This document shows, piece by piece, positions 1 to 12,291 of a DNA stretch of 64,000 nt. Positions within the stretch are counted from its first letter, which is position 1; each line of letters starts with the position of its first letter. The position numbers and the translations under genes were made by a program. Under the pieces are notes generated by a model. That model was given only the letters and a program-made list of their open reading frames with translations, searched no databases and was not told where the DNA came from. Source of the stretch: Marsupella aquatica (taxonomy: Eukaryota > Marchantiophyta); assembly GCA_973895155.1 (NCBI GenBank), contig OZ316896.1, forward strand, positions 19,282,001 to 19,346,000, in the 5' to 3' direction.

Positions 1-3000
1 AGGGTGATAACGTACGAGGGAACCTTTCCCAGCCATCAGTAAAACTATACTTAACACTTAATTTCCTTGCCAATACTACAACTATACTCAATACATAGTA
101 CTGAGTACCAGTCGACCATTTTTGGTTTTGTGGGGGGTTTTTAAATGCTATTGTGGTCTACTGTGTCTGAATGCACTGTATGTAACTACCAAATGCGGTT
201 AAGTGCAAGTAATAATTTTCTTCCCAAATCTTTTGGACGTTATTTGCATTTTGCTTGCAGAATGTCTAAGTGCAAGTTTCTATAGATGACAAATATGTAA
301 ATGCAAATAGTCCGTACATGTACAAATGCTTTACCATCTGCACAACAAGTATGATTTACTTTGAAGCATAAGACTTGTGTACAGACTACAGAGAGTACTA
401 TCTTGCACTAATTCATAAATGATGTAACTTTATGGAGCTTTCCAGCATACCAGTTTTCACGCCATTCTTGGAAACTTTATGAGAGCCAAAAGCAAGACAG
501 GTTTCAAGACATCACCACTACTTTTTCCCTGTCCTGGTGACTGTAAAGCCAGCAAAGTCCATCCAAATTGCATGGTTCACAGGCAATGTCTATCAGGCTT
601 CAGTTTCTCATGGTTCACATTAGGATAGATTCCTAATAGTCTAAATCTAGTTTACAGGTGGGGAATTAGGATGCAAGGGTAGCAACATCTACCGCTCTCT
701 TCACTGATTTTCAAAGATGGACCAGGGTCACTTTTGAGGCTTTGAATTCGCTGCTAAAAGCTGGACATAAACATAATTCATAGGAAAATGCGAGAGGTGC
801 AAATCCTTTGACATGCTCAGATCCTGCCCTTAGTTTTGGATTGCTGCGGTTCATTCTGAGCATTGAAACAGGGCGATTAAATGCAAGCTGAACAATTTGT
901 CGATGACCTAGAAGCTGTGTTAAATGCCATTTGAGACATTGCAACCCTAGGCTATCAAGGAGCCATTTGCGGGATGTTCCATATGTCTCTGGCTTCCCAT
1001 TTTATACAAGGATGTTAAATACACGGCATGATTTACCAGATACACTCCAAAACAATGCCGTATGCAACAGGTTTGTAAGCTTTCTGACACATCAACAAGT
1101 TGGAGTGGGTTTGACCGCTTTGGATGAATATTGTGCTTTAAAATTTGACACATCATGATATAGTTGGCCCTTTCTAACACATACTATTTTGACACATTCA
1201 TAATAAAATCTATTCTATCTTATGTAATGTATTATTTATTTATATATTCTATAAAAGCACAAGTTATCATCTCATATTCAAAAGTACTAGCCCCGATTAC
1301 CCCTTTCTTGAACATGAATAGCAGTGGGGAGAACAATAAAAATGTCACCAAAATATATTTATTATTCACATTATTTGAAGGTTAATGAAATGATAAAAAA
1401 ACATCATACATGTAATTATTTTAATAATCATATATAACATACCATTTTCTTTTCTATGCACATCCCTCTTTCTATGCACATATGTTATGGTGACCATAAA
1501 GCCCATTTTCTAATGTAAATAAAGATGAAAACAAGAAATATACATGTTTATCATTTGACATACATCATGGTCATGAATTTTCCCATCCACATGATGAGCT
1601 ATGGAGTTACTGTCTAGAGGCTTCACTCTAGAAGCCAAGGTCTCAACTCTAGCTTGTAGTTTGCGCTTTATAATTAAAATTGAGAGAATATTATATAAAG
1701 GTAATGGAAAAAATACATGCCTTTAAAGTGAAGAAAATTACAAACTTCCTGGGTGAGACAATTGCATTATTCAGAATATACAAGTCAATTTACATTTACA
1801 AGTATAGTTCTCTCTGATTGAAAGAGAAGTACTATTTAATTCTAGGTTCTATTTTGAGGAGCTCTCTAGTTAGGTGACACCAATGAATCTATAAACCATA
1901 AGCATTGTAAAGTTCTTAACCAATGCATGTATAACCTACACAGGATAGTTTGTTTCAGTCCAAGTGTAGTTGCCTGGTTGAGCCTGGAGAGTCACACCTT
2001 CTCATGCATTGAAGGAGGGATGCCTGTAAAGTGCTTAAACTACAACTGCCCCTGTAAAGGGGCAGGTTACCCGTAGCTCTCATTATAATAAAAGTGCAAA
2101 GTTTCAAGAATGAGTTTGAGCTCCACAAAAGGTGATGAGTGCAAATCATTTTATTGCCAAGTTCCACAAAAGGTGTTGAGTGTTCCACCTTTTATGGTGA
2201 GTAGTGAGACATGGAATGGGGCCTTAATAGTGGCAGGTGTGGGTGTGGTTTAAATAAACTAGCGCATGCTCAATAAAACTAAGGAATTGAAAAATTTAGC
2301 GAGGGTGGAAGAGATTACTAAACTCAAAATAATAGAGATTACAAAGAGAAAAATCCCAAAGGGCATCAAGTGATTCTAGTGGTCATTTAAGTGTTCTTCC
2401 AGAGAGTGCACACTTAGAGAGAGTAGAGCATTTAGAGAGAGTGACCATAATTAGCCAGGCGACAATGAGATAAGGAGCATGTGAAAAATGGACTCATCCC
2501 CTTGCATGCTAGTGGTCAGTTAAGTGCACCCTTACAAATATTACCAGATTTGGCTGAACTTTAGTTGAGTACTGCGATGGGGGCTCAAAATTGGCTCTCA
2601 AACAGAGTTTTCAATGTTGCCAAAACTACATGAACTATAGATATTGGTTCAAGTTAATGTATGTAACCACTTAAGGTTGCAATACCTTGGTCATGGTACT
2701 GATGTAGTGCATTTACTAGGTGTTCATCAAAAAGTGTGCCCTTAGAGAGGGTAGACTATTTAGAGATAGTGACTGACATTGGATGGGAGCCAAGGCCAGG
2801 CGACAAGGCTTGGCGGGGAAGGAGGCTGGCTTAGTTGGCCACTATGGGAGCCTTTCGACACAATGTATTATTTTGCCACACATGCTCAATCGATTTAATA
2901 TTCCGGATGAGGGGAATGAAATGTTCCAATCATAAAAAATGGCCGTCGAATTAGATATCGACGCCCAAAAGACATTCGTCAACCTGCGAATGACATGACA
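1..3000. other. AT-rich intergenic DNA, no gene seen
   Basis: Short ORFs on both strands here show no family similarity and no paired splice sites. A block of about 45 bp near 2400-2450 (acacttagagagagtagagc and following) recurs in diverged form near 2735-2780, so part of the stretch is old dispersed or duplicated repeat. I see no RNA gene. Confidence 0.5.
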
Positions 3001-3255
3001 ACGCCCAACAGCCTCTATAAATCGGTCTCTCAAAATTTTAAATCGATCTGAGCCGTCCACTTCTGAGATGAACGGTCTGTGCTATTTCAATTTAAAGATT
3101 TAATGCAAGCCAAATTACACCTAACTAACAAAATGGGTTTTGCCTCTATGACTCTATGAACTGTCGTTTCTTCTCTTTCTCTCTTCTCGACGTTTGAGGT
3201 GGATCGGCCTCAGTTTGCTTCTTCTTCTCTTCTCTACAGAATCTATAGAGATCCT

Positions 3256-3297
3256 TACACTGTAATCACGGGAGTCTACAGCCGTAATTACAGTGTA
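3256..3297. repeat. Short inverted repeat downstream of the epimerase gene
   Basis: Arms tacactgtaatcacgg (3256-3271) and ccgtaattacagtgta (3282-3297) pair over 16 bp with one mismatch around a 10-base loop. A third copy of the attacagtgta core lies just downstream near 3320-3332. It lies within about 85 bp of the stop codon of the minus-strand epimerase gene, so it would fall in that transcript's 3' UTR. A role in 3' end formation is only a guess. Confidence 0.5.
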
Positions 3298-3339
3298 GTC
3301 TGTCGCATCTACAGGTGGTAATTACAGTGTAATTGTCTG

Positions 3340-4230
3340 TCAGTCGCTTTGTCCGGTGGCATAGCTCGATAGAACTGTCGAGAGCTCTTGTCGTCCTCTC
3401 CACTCTTCGCCGGGCTTGAGATGGATTGGAGTTTCAATTGCGGCAGCCTCGACACAGAGCATGTGCTTGTACTCTTCGTCACCGAGATCCGGCAATGCTT
3501 TGGCCTTCTTCTCCCACGGATTCCAAACCACCGCATCGGGGAGCCCGTCTTTCCTCAGCACGAACGTCCGTTTCTTCTCGTGGTCAATTACCGCAATCTT
3601 GCTGGGAGTGTCTAAGTAGATTCTGTCCAGCTCCGAGTCGAAGGTAATGGCATCCCCCTGTTCCGTGAGGCGTGCCCCATCTTGCAAGCTATCGAGGTAA
3701 TCCAATGTTTCCAACCCTTCTATCCGTACTTCGCTGATGTCGGAGACACGAAGGTACGTGTGACAAGCAAATGTGAATGCGAAGGGCTTGGTGTCTTTAT
3801 TCCTAACGCGCAAGGTCATCGTGAGATCGCCAGATCCGAGGGCCACTCTCAGTCGGAGCTCGAAGCTGTGCGGCCAAATCTTCAAATCGTCTTCGCTAGG
3901 TTTTAGGAGGAGGTCCACGGCAGCTCTGTTGTTTTTCACCAGCGGGGGTTGATTCGGTTCCAAAACCCAAAGCCTATTCCGCGCAAACCCGTGCTGCTCG
4001 AGGGTTCCCTTAGTGCCGAACTGCGGAAAGCAAATCGGAATTCCTCCCCTGATGGCCTTGGGAGGCTTAAACACCGCCTTGGTACTGAGAAACAGCAACT
4101 CCTCTCCCCGCTCGTTCTTCCACGACGTTACCTGTCCTCCGAACAGTTGCACCTCCGCTGTCGATCCCCGTGGCTCCTTCAGACAAATATTTTCAGAACT
4201 ACTGCTCGCATCCTTCACTCCTTCGGCCAT
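3340..4230 (-). CDS. Glucose-6-phosphate 1-epimerase-like (aldose 1-epimerase family)
   Basis: This 296-residue protein belongs to the galactose mutarotase-like family, in the clade of yeast YMR099c and plant putative glucose-6-phosphate 1-epimerases, which interconvert the alpha and beta anomers of hexose 6-phosphates. Visible family landmarks are RGGIPICFPQFG (Arg61 onward), EQHGFARN (His80, Arg84), CHTYLRV with His157, LDRIYLD near residue 201, and MLCVEAAA with Glu261. By family knowledge the His157 and Glu261 equivalents are the catalytic pair and the arginines bind phosphate. There is no obvious transit peptide, which suggests the cytosol. The start at 4230 sits in a good context (gacgATGGCC) and gives the usual family length. 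The frame is complete and has no intron, which is unusual because plant homologues I know are multi-exon. The coding GC is higher than the flanks. The call is firm for the family; the exact substrate is inferred. Confidence 0.9.
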   Translation of the reverse strand: MAEGVKDASSSSENICLKEPRGSTAEVQLFGGQVTSWKNERGEELLFLSTKAVFKPPKAIRGGIPICFPQFGTKGTLEQHGFARNRLWVLEPNQPPLVKNNRAAVDLLLKPSEDDLKIWPHSFELRLRVALGSGDLTMTLRVRNKDTKPFAFTFACHTYLRVSDISEVRIEGLETLDYLDSLQDGARLTEQGDAITFDSELDRIYLDTPSKIAVIDHEKKRTFVLRKDGLPDAVVWNPWEKKAKALPDLGDEEYKHMLCVEAAAIETPIHLKPGEEWRGRQELSTVLSSYATGQSD

Positions 4231-4900
4231 CGTCCGTCAATCCCGCACTCCCCCTCTACTCTGTCTTTCGTTCCCCACAGAAAAACGAGAATCAAATCAA
4301 CCTCGAGCAGAGTCCTAGCCCTGTAAACTTCTCCCCGCAAAGAGACCCAAACCCTCAATCTTACACTGTCCCACTAGTCGTCCGCCTTCCGTCTGCAATT
4401 TAGTAATAACCCCCAACCGCGACTAATCACATCCCCAATATCAGCAGCACCAGGAGACGAAACGCTACGAGAGAAAAAGGGACCAGGGCAATGGGCGGGA
4501 ATGAGAATGAGCTCCGAGATTGGAGTGCGCATGGACGGATGGAAGGAAGGCAGACACCCAACCAGCACGAGGGCGTTGTAAAGCAGACACAGGCGACAGA
4601 GGAACCGAAACGCGAACAAGCGAAACACAGATGGCATCGATGTAACGGTGTGTTGTGGGTCTATCTCCCGCGTTCGATCGTCTCTTCTTCTTCTTCCTCT
4701 TCCTCTTTTCTTGCTCCTCGGTCCTGTTCAACTGCTCTACGGTAGTTCTGAAGAAAGAATCAATTGCTCCCTCTCTCTGTCTCTCTCTCGCTGTGTTTCT
4801 CTTTGGGAGCCGAGGACCACAAAGGAGGTGCGGAGGGGAGGGGAGGGGCGGGGCGGGGAGAGGCGGGGCGTGGTGGTCCATCCTAGCAAAAGCGCATTGT
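4231..4900 (-). promoter_or_regulatory. Probable 5' UTR and promoter of the epimerase gene
   Basis: Upstream of the minus-strand start codon the DNA shifts to a CpG-containing, pyrimidine/purine-skewed composition typical of a plant 5' region. It includes a ttcttcttcttcctcttcct-like tract near 4685-4712, a tctctct tract near 4771-4800, and a guanine-run block at 4834-4870. On the minus strand attactaaattgcag (about 4413-4399) resembles a branch point plus acceptor, so an intron in the 5' UTR is possible. I see no clear TATA box. Confidence 0.4.
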
Positions 4901-5018
4901 ACACTGGGACGGTGGGACCGGACTAACCGCAGTGGCCAACCCTACCCGTAGGTGAAGTGGTGGGTTTGGCTTTTCGGGTGAGAAAGGTTCTGCGGTAATT
5001 ATTGTCGGTAAACTCGGC

Positions 5019-5138
5019 TATCCGGCTGTAGAGTCTAGGGAAAAGGATTATCCGGCTATAGAGTCTAGGGAAAAGGATTATCCGGCCATAGAGTCTAGGG
5101 AAAAGGGTTATCCGGCTATGGAGTCTAGGGCAAATGGC
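5019..5138. repeat. 30-bp tandem repeat, about four copies
   Basis: The unit ttatccggctatagagtcta plus gggaaaagga repeats four times with single-base changes (ggctgt, ggctat, ggccat, ggctat). The last copy decays to gggcaaatgg. It does not sit in an open frame. A lone related piece (ttatccagctataaattata) occurs at about 5335-5354. Confidence 0.85.
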
Positions 5139-6700
5139 TCATGCATGTCTAGTGCCGGGAGTCACTAAATCTAGTTGGTGAAAAAAATCAAGAATTGAAC
5201 CCCCTCTTAGGAGGGGGTCATGACTTGCATAGTATCTCTTAAAAAGGCTATTATTCTCACCCACGGGTAATCGTTGTTGTTTTTGGAGTTGGGGTGAGAG
5301 GGAGTTCTATGCAAATTTCTGTTTGTGACAAGGGTTATCCAGCTATAAATTATAGAGCATGAGATGATGAGAATAGCAGCATGGAGTAAAAATGATTACC
5401 CATGGGTATCCTTCGTCCCCCTTATGAAAGTTTACGTGTAGGATAACTAAGGTCTGGGTGGAGGTTGCTAAGCTGTTAACCATGTGTCTTGAATGTAAGA
5501 ACAAATTGATTGTGGCATTGGGTGGCTTCCTTTAACATTCTGGACACAGGTTTATAGATAGTAAATGTTGTTTCATGCTTCAAATTTTCAAGCACAAGAT
5601 TATGACAATAACATTTGCATAGAGTAGAATTGGTTGCCCACCCCTAAATTCCCCCCTTTGTTAGGTGCAAAAGTCACTTACTATACTTATAACACTCCAA
5701 GAAAGTGCAGTGCTGTACTCTACTGTACGTGCTGGCTCCGTGTCACTCTCATGTCAATTGCTTCTCATTACAAATGGCATGTGACCGTTCATGTTTGATG
5801 TTGTGCCATCTGGATTATTTTTTATTTTTCCCTTACAATATCTTACTCGAATACATTCAATCATCACTATCACTCCTAGGTTCTGGTATGACAGGACCCC
5901 ACGGTTGGTTGCTGGTACGAAGAACCCCATTATAAGTAAAAATCCTCGATAAGAGAAGAGATTGGGAAATGGGAAAAGAAGAGAACTTTTCCTCCCCCGC
6001 TTTGGGTACAACTGGATATTTAACATGGGACAATATAATTAAAGGAGGAAGGTGCCTCCCACCTGGAGACAAACCCAGGAGACCAAGAGGTTGGCGTGAA
6101 GTGAATGTAAAGAGAGTTGCCACTTATCCAACGTCATAAATAAAGTCAGCTCTTCCTACTGTAAGCGTGTACATACAAGTGCAAATATGGTTTATTTCAG
6201 GGTCAGCCTTTCTTCCCTTTTTCCCCGTAGGTCAAGCAATTTTTTTGAAGTTTCTTTTAAGTGTTGCAAGGCTATTACTACAAGACATACATAAGTGTTA
6301 AATCCGTCTATATTTTTTTTTTAAAAGTCTATAAGGCAAAGAATTACTTATCCCAAAAATCATAGCCTTATCCTAAATGCTTATTGATAAGTGTTTGACA
6401 TATAGCTGGCCTATCCTTGAATTATTTATTGTTAACAAATTAAAGTACTTCTATTATATGACAGTGAGTCAACTTACAAAGTGCATAATTCTTAAAAGTG
6501 ATCAACAGAGTGACCAAGCTTATGGCTATTAACGCAAGCCACTTGGTATAAAAGCCATCATATTGATTTAAGGCTAAGAATACACTAATATTAATTCTAT
6601 GCACATTTGTTACCGTAACAAAGTTTTTGGCACTCTTACTTGGAACCAAAAGGTACAAAGTAAAACCTCCAAGTTACAATGAAAGGTTATGCACTTTTAT
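5139..6700. other. Intergenic, nothing supported
   Basis: This is AT-rich sequence with short unconvincing ORFs. It contains a small palindromic string near 5196-5220 (ccccctcttaggaggggg). I found no gene, tRNA or coding relic. Confidence 0.45.
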
Positions 6701-6850
6701 ATAGACTTCAAGTCTAGCCCACTGGTTGGGACTCTGGTGTTGGAACGGAAAGTCCTGGGTTCAACCTTTGCCAGATACCAGGCTAGTAGGTTGTAAAATA
6801 TTATCCCACTACCACACAAACTTGTGAAATTAAATTATTTCTAAAACAAA
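6700..6850 (+). mobile_element. tRNA-derived SINE-like element
   Basis: Two RNA polymerase III promoter boxes sit at tRNA-like spacing. An A-box-like tagcccactgg lies at 6715-6725 and a B-box-like ggttcaacc at 6758-6766. They are followed by a non-tRNA tail ending in A-rich sequence (about 6835-6850). The order and spacing fit the head of a plant SINE. There is no cloverleaf with an anticodon stem, so it is not a functional tRNA gene. Target-site duplications could not be assigned. Confidence 0.55.
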
Positions 6851-8613
6851 TTAAAGTGCGTTGTTCCTAGTTCCAAACGAGGAAAGGAACAAAGAGCAAG
6901 CCCTCCTAAAGTGAGTTAAAATTAAATCATCACTAAAGAAATTGGGCATTCTGAGCAGGCTAGGTGGATTCTCCACATAGGAGTGTGACATATTTGGTAG
7001 TGTACATGTGGTACTTATGGAAAAATGAGAAAAGTTTGGTTTAAAGTAGAGTTAGAAGGAAGACACAACTATCTCGCACCAACACGAGGTAGTAGCACCT
7101 TGAGAACTGAATGCTCAATACTACAGCTGTGGCAAAATATTACCAAGTTGCAGGTAAATCAACATATCGGTAAATGGACTGTCTCCAAGATAGTACTTAT
7201 CATGTAGTGCATACCATTAATAAGTGCAGGGGGATTTTGTCTCAGGAAAGTGCACAAATCCTTTTTGTTGCTGCTCCACAACATCTTGCTCTTCATACCC
7301 TAGTTGCTCATGTCAAGCCAAAAAACCAAAATATCCTCATTCCTCTTTTACACCTTTTGTATTTGTCTGTTATTCTTCCTCACCTTTTCATCTTAGGCAA
7401 CCTGTGTATGGATTTCCCTTATCATTCAGAACACCACCTCCTTGCCTGCTAGCCCACAGAAAAACCATTTTTTAAAATAAAGCAAGGTCAAGCCCCGGCC
7501 ATCAAAATCCTATAAAATTCAAAAGGAGGCAAAAGCCACCCAAAACCAATTTGGAATAAAGCCCCAAGAGGGACCACCCAGAGGCCAACACCCCCACACC
7601 GAGCCCAAAAGAACCCTGGTCAGACTGTGCCACCTCATGAGTAACAGAAAAGTCATTATCCATAGCTAGTACATCCGGTAGTTGGCTAAGTTGGGCAACA
7701 ACAGGGCTAGAGGTGACCATGCGACTGCCCTCGTATAAGGGTACTACAGACTCTTCACAAAACCTCCGCCCAGAATTGGTTTTCTTTCACCAGTTTTCCA
7801 CCTAGCTACATACTCCATTAGCCAGAATCTAACCCTCATGAAGTAACCTCAGAAAATTAGTTCAGGGATTTCTTAGCATCCCTAGCTCACCAAGTAAGCT
7901 TACAAAGGAATATTCCTGGCATCTCTACCTCACCAGCAAAAAAATTACCTTAAAATCAACGCTGCCTCAGGCTTATATAGTCCTAAGAGATGCAATCTGA
8001 GCCATCCGGAGGAATGAATGGGTAGAAAGTTCACACTAGATAACCTGCATCCCACTTACCAACTTAGCAGCACTAGCTATTTGGTTACTGTAACTTGTGT
8101 AAGGCCCACCAATTCCTGGGACTTAATATCAGAATTTCCTTCAAGCAAATGCTAGTACACCAAACAACAACTAAATACATCTAAAGACACTCACAAGTTT
8201 TTGGCGAAAAGGGTCTCCTTACATCTCTGACTTGAGTGTCCGTCGCCCCTGTAGGATTTAAACACTCCCCAGAGCCCTCAATCATAATCATAGAGGTTCT
8301 GTACCTAGTCACCCCAAAAAACAGGAAACACCAAATTCTCAAACTTAGCTTTAGAACAAGCACACCCAAAACATCCAGGCTCTACAGCTAGCCACCCCCC
8401 AAAAAGGAATCACCAAAATAGTCTGTTGTAGCTTTTGGACCTGGCCAGGCAGGAGTCAGGTACACTGGACCTGATAGGTAGTCTTAACGGTTCATTGTTT
8501 TCACTAGCCTTTGTAGTGACTCATGGCATGGCACATGACCAGTCTGCATACGACCAATCTTTATTGCAAAAAGGAATGGATTATTAATTTTGGTCCATAA
8601 TTGCTAAGTCAAG
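6851..8613. other. Intergenic, nothing supported
   Basis: No ORF with recognisable similarity and no clear repeat structure was found. The ORFs present (up to 92 codons) lack coding character. Confidence 0.4.
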
Positions 8614-8797
8614 ATCCATCCAATTTTGAGGTCTATGGATTATGTATACAAGAAAGAAAGTCCTGTTTGGAGGCATTATTAGATATAATGCCCTCCAAAC
8701 AATGAATCCATCCAATTTTGAGGTCTATGTATTATGTATACAAGAAAGAAAGTCCTGTTTGGAGGCATTATTAGATATAATGCCCTCCAAACAATGA
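8614..8797. repeat. Two-copy 92-bp tandem duplication, each copy with a hairpin
   Basis: Copies at 8614-8705 and 8706-8797 differ at one visible base (ctatggatt versus ctatgtatt). Each contains the inverted repeat gtttggaggcattat / ataatgccctccaaac around a tagat loop, giving 15-bp arms with one bulge. A weaker hairpin of similar type (cagggtattgtg / cacaatgccctg) follows near 8949-8976. Confidence 0.85.
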
Positions 8798-11205
8798 GAG
8801 CTTAGCTCAAGTTTTGAGGGGTTAATATTGCCCATAATGTTCAAAAACAGGACCTTAGTAGACTTAAAGGCCAGAGAGATTCTTCTCTCATCTAACTTTA
8901 GTATACATTGAGACAAGTCTTCCTATATCAGAGATGATCCAATCTTGATCAGGGTATTGTGCTCCACAATGCCCTGAAAATACTAACTGAAAATTTGTGC
9001 AGGGCATTAAGAATTTGTAATCCATGACTTTTTCTGTCCATAACGGCTAAGTCCAGGTCCAGCCGTTTTCTCTTGTTTTAAACATTAGCCAAAGTGGCTA
9101 CTATTTATGAACCCCCATGGGAAGTTACTTCCAAAATTCCTGGATGCAAGTGTAACCACATCAACATCATTTGTCACAAACAAGAACAATTGGTTATGAA
9201 TGAAGTCTATTTAATTTACCAAGCTAACTTAATAAACTTTTCAGCTACTCTAGCATTTACCAAGGTAACACAAGAAACCCAAGAAACATTTCAACATCTC
9301 TAACATAACTTAAGAAACTCTTTGGCTACTATGGATAGAGTAATAACAAGCAAAGGTAAGAAACACCATAAATACTCTAGATAGAAGAATACCAAGGGAC
9401 TCTAAGACCTTTCAACTACTATTCATAAAGTAATATTTTGTATGAACTATATGGAATGTTACATATATTGTATGGAAATAGAGATATTAAGGGAAACATT
9501 TTGCATGGAGAATTGCCCTCAATCTTGCCATAAATGTACTCCTATTTGTCTTCAATGAAATTATCCTTACTACCTTTAAAATTCATTTCATTTCATTTCA
9601 TTTAGAACCCTTCGTTTAATCTTAGTTTGTCATCTCATCTATCTATTCCAACGTGCAACTCTTCATGGCTCCAAATAGTTAAATTAAACAAGCTTATATA
9701 ACCAAGGGGTCCACTAACTAATTTATCTCACAAACAGTCACAAGTAGAGTATTTTTTTTATCAAACAACTTTCTGAATATTGTAGAGTGTTTCTTAGCTA
9801 ACACTCCCCCATAGTGCATTAGGTGGTGGTGAATGAAACAAAAAAAATGAAATTTTAGCCTGAGTATCATTCGTCTCCCTTGTTTCTTAGATGTTTGAAT
9901 TTATAAGGAACTTAAAGTCGGGATGGACTGATATGTTGTCTATGAAGCCCCCATGGACAAGCCAAACTTGGATGGACTTGACTCAAACACACATACATGC
10001 TTGGATACTATTTGTTACACTTGTGTCCAAAAATACCATGTCGGATCATCACTTTTGTTCACCTGTCCAAAAGTACCTTGTCAAAGTACCACCTTTGCCC
10101 ATTTTTGTCCAAAGATACCATGTACCAACTAGATCAGGGTTGATTGCAAGCCTCATTGTATTTTCTTAATATCCTTTTCCCTCAAGCTAGTCACTTTAAC
10201 CATTTTTTTAGAATTCAATAAAAAAATATAAATGTGTAAGGTAGGTTTAGGTATTTGTATGCCTTATCTGGCCTTTATGGTAATAAATTATATAGACTAA
10301 GCTCTTCACAATTTACTCTAGTGCCTCAAGTAGTTTGTTCAGTGAGCAAAAGCAAAATTATTCAAATTTTCCTCAAGAATATTTTTATGTTTATAATATA
10401 TAGATTGCAAAAATCCCACAAAAGGGGGAAACAAGCAACACAATCCCCGTGAACCAATATAACAATTTTCACTAGGAAAACTGGGTGCGAATCTTGATTT
10501 TCATAGAGCATTGCTCTTGAGACGGAATTGTATTTTCCATAGTGTCGCTCTTGTTAAGGAGAGGTTTGACTTATTTTGCTACAACAAAGCTATCTCAGAT
10601 TTTAATCTAAGAGAGTTTGTTGAGAAATCTTATTTTTCATAGAGCATTGCTTTTTCACGAAGAGCACTTCAATTAATTTCCCACTGCCAAGCTCCAAGAA
10701 ATGATATTTTTCAAAGAGTGCTACTTTTGTTACAATAAGCGCTTCCAGTACTTTGCCGTCGCGGAGGTCTCAAATATTTCAAAAACAATACTAGATGTAC
10801 AAATCTTTGTTTCATTCAATACATATTTTCGATTCAAGTGTACAGAGTCTCCTAACTTACTTGAAATGTAGGTAAAAAGCTAATTAGAACATTGATTACC
10901 TAGATTTTCTCATCATTAAGTGTAAAATGCTTAGTTTATGTGTCACGGTCCATGGGGATGATGGGAGACAACCTTCAAGTCCATCCGGATTTTGGTTTCA
11001 TTTATAAGATTGACACTGTTTAATTTGTATTTATAATATGCCACTATTTTTGTGTAAAGTTCCCCTATTACCTTGGTGAACTTGTCATCCATGTATTAAA
11101 TAGAGACATTTTTGCAAATACAAAGAAGACTTTTTTTTTAAATACAAAAAATAGTGGCAGCATTGTAAACTAGCATATCTATAGTGTCATAGTAATTAAA
11201 AGTTG
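8798..11205. other. Transposon-derived intergenic DNA
   Basis: No gene was found. A motif gaacttaaagtcgggatgga (9908-9927) matches the gaacttaaagctgggataga motifs inside the 11.5-13.9 kb element and related strings near 13603 and 43497, so this stretch holds an older member or fragment of that repeat family. A short atttc tract lies at about 9590-9604. Confidence 0.45.
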
Positions 11206-11445
11206 CAAAAAAATGGCTCTCAAGGTCCATCCAATTTTGAAGGTTTAAGATCCCCTATGAGGGTGCATGGAACCCGTTCGCTTACCACAAGAATTGCGAT
11301 CAGCCATACTGAGGGACCAGCAAAAAAATGGCTCTGAAGGTCCATCAAATTTTGAAGGTTTAAGACCCCCTATGAGGGTGCATAGGGGGTGCATGGAACC
11401 CGTTCACTTACCACAAGACTCGCGATCAGCTATATTGAGGGACCA
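11206..11445. repeat. 115-bp tandem duplication
   Basis: Copy 1 spans 11206-11320 and copy 2 starts at 11321. Shared landmarks are caaaaaaatggctct, ggtccatc, aattttgaaggttt, gggtgcatggaacccgttc and gagggaccagc. Copy 2 carries an extra block of about 12 bp (gggtgcatagg duplicated). The aattttga-containing string also resembles the 8.6-kb tandem repeat. Confidence 0.8.
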
Positions 11446-11522
11446 GCAGCTTCACATACAGTACACTACAGTAGATTGTGGTCGTAATACGAAGATTGGA
11501 GTGCTCGCATTGACACAGCAGT

Positions 11523-11531
11523 GTAATCCTT
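11523..11531. repeat. 9-bp target-site duplication, left copy
   Basis: The 9-mer gtaatcctt is identical to 13888-13896 on the other side of the inverted-repeat element. Joining the flanks at this word gives a plausible continuous 5' leader for the bS21c gene. Confidence 0.7.
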
Positions 11532-12291
11532 TGCAGCAAAATACTTGATGGGGCCCCTCTAGCAAAGATGTTCCTAATGAGCCCCTAACTTTTCAAATAT
11601 ACTTGATGGGGCCCCTTGGCCCTGTAACCCTTTCTCAGGACCTGTCATATTAGTTTTTCCATTTTTTAATTGTAACATACTGTACAACTATATAAGTCAG
11701 TCCACCAGATGTACTCTCTAGAAGCAATTCAGTGTAATTTTGTTTGAAAATATGTATAACTTATGTATGAAATATTTAGCCCTTCTCACTCCCATATTCA
11801 TTTGTTTCATGTTTTCAAATACTTATGCAAGGGAGGTAGCTTAAGGTACTTAATTTTTGCTCTCTTTACTAGTTATTTCTCACAATTCTTTGGAATTACT
11901 CATACTTGAAAGTATTTCTCCAAAGCATAGTCACTTACCTGAACTTTAGGAAGGTAAACCAATGGGTTTGGGTGCTATCCAGGTGCTATTTGGGTGCTAT
12001 TGTTTAGAAGTTTTTTTTTTTAATAAATCACGTGGGACTTAAACAATTCTTTGATACTATTTTTCCTAATTTTTTTTTGGAAATATTCACCTTAGGCGTG
12101 AGCATGTCCTTGGTGTCATTTTTGTGATATTTCCTTGATGCCCTTGTGACAGAGTTGAGACTCCCAAGGAATGGGCATTCTGAACAAATGTACAGAGTGG
12201 TAGGGCATTTTCCTTGTTAGATTCTGAATTTTATTGATACAACTATTCTCTGGTTCTGTCTGCTCATTTTTCAGGTCCATGTAATCATCAC

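Noticed and set aside
5019-5138. CRISPR-like array
   Set aside because: The repeats are contiguous without spacers. The same holds for the other tandem arrays, and the window is eukaryotic.
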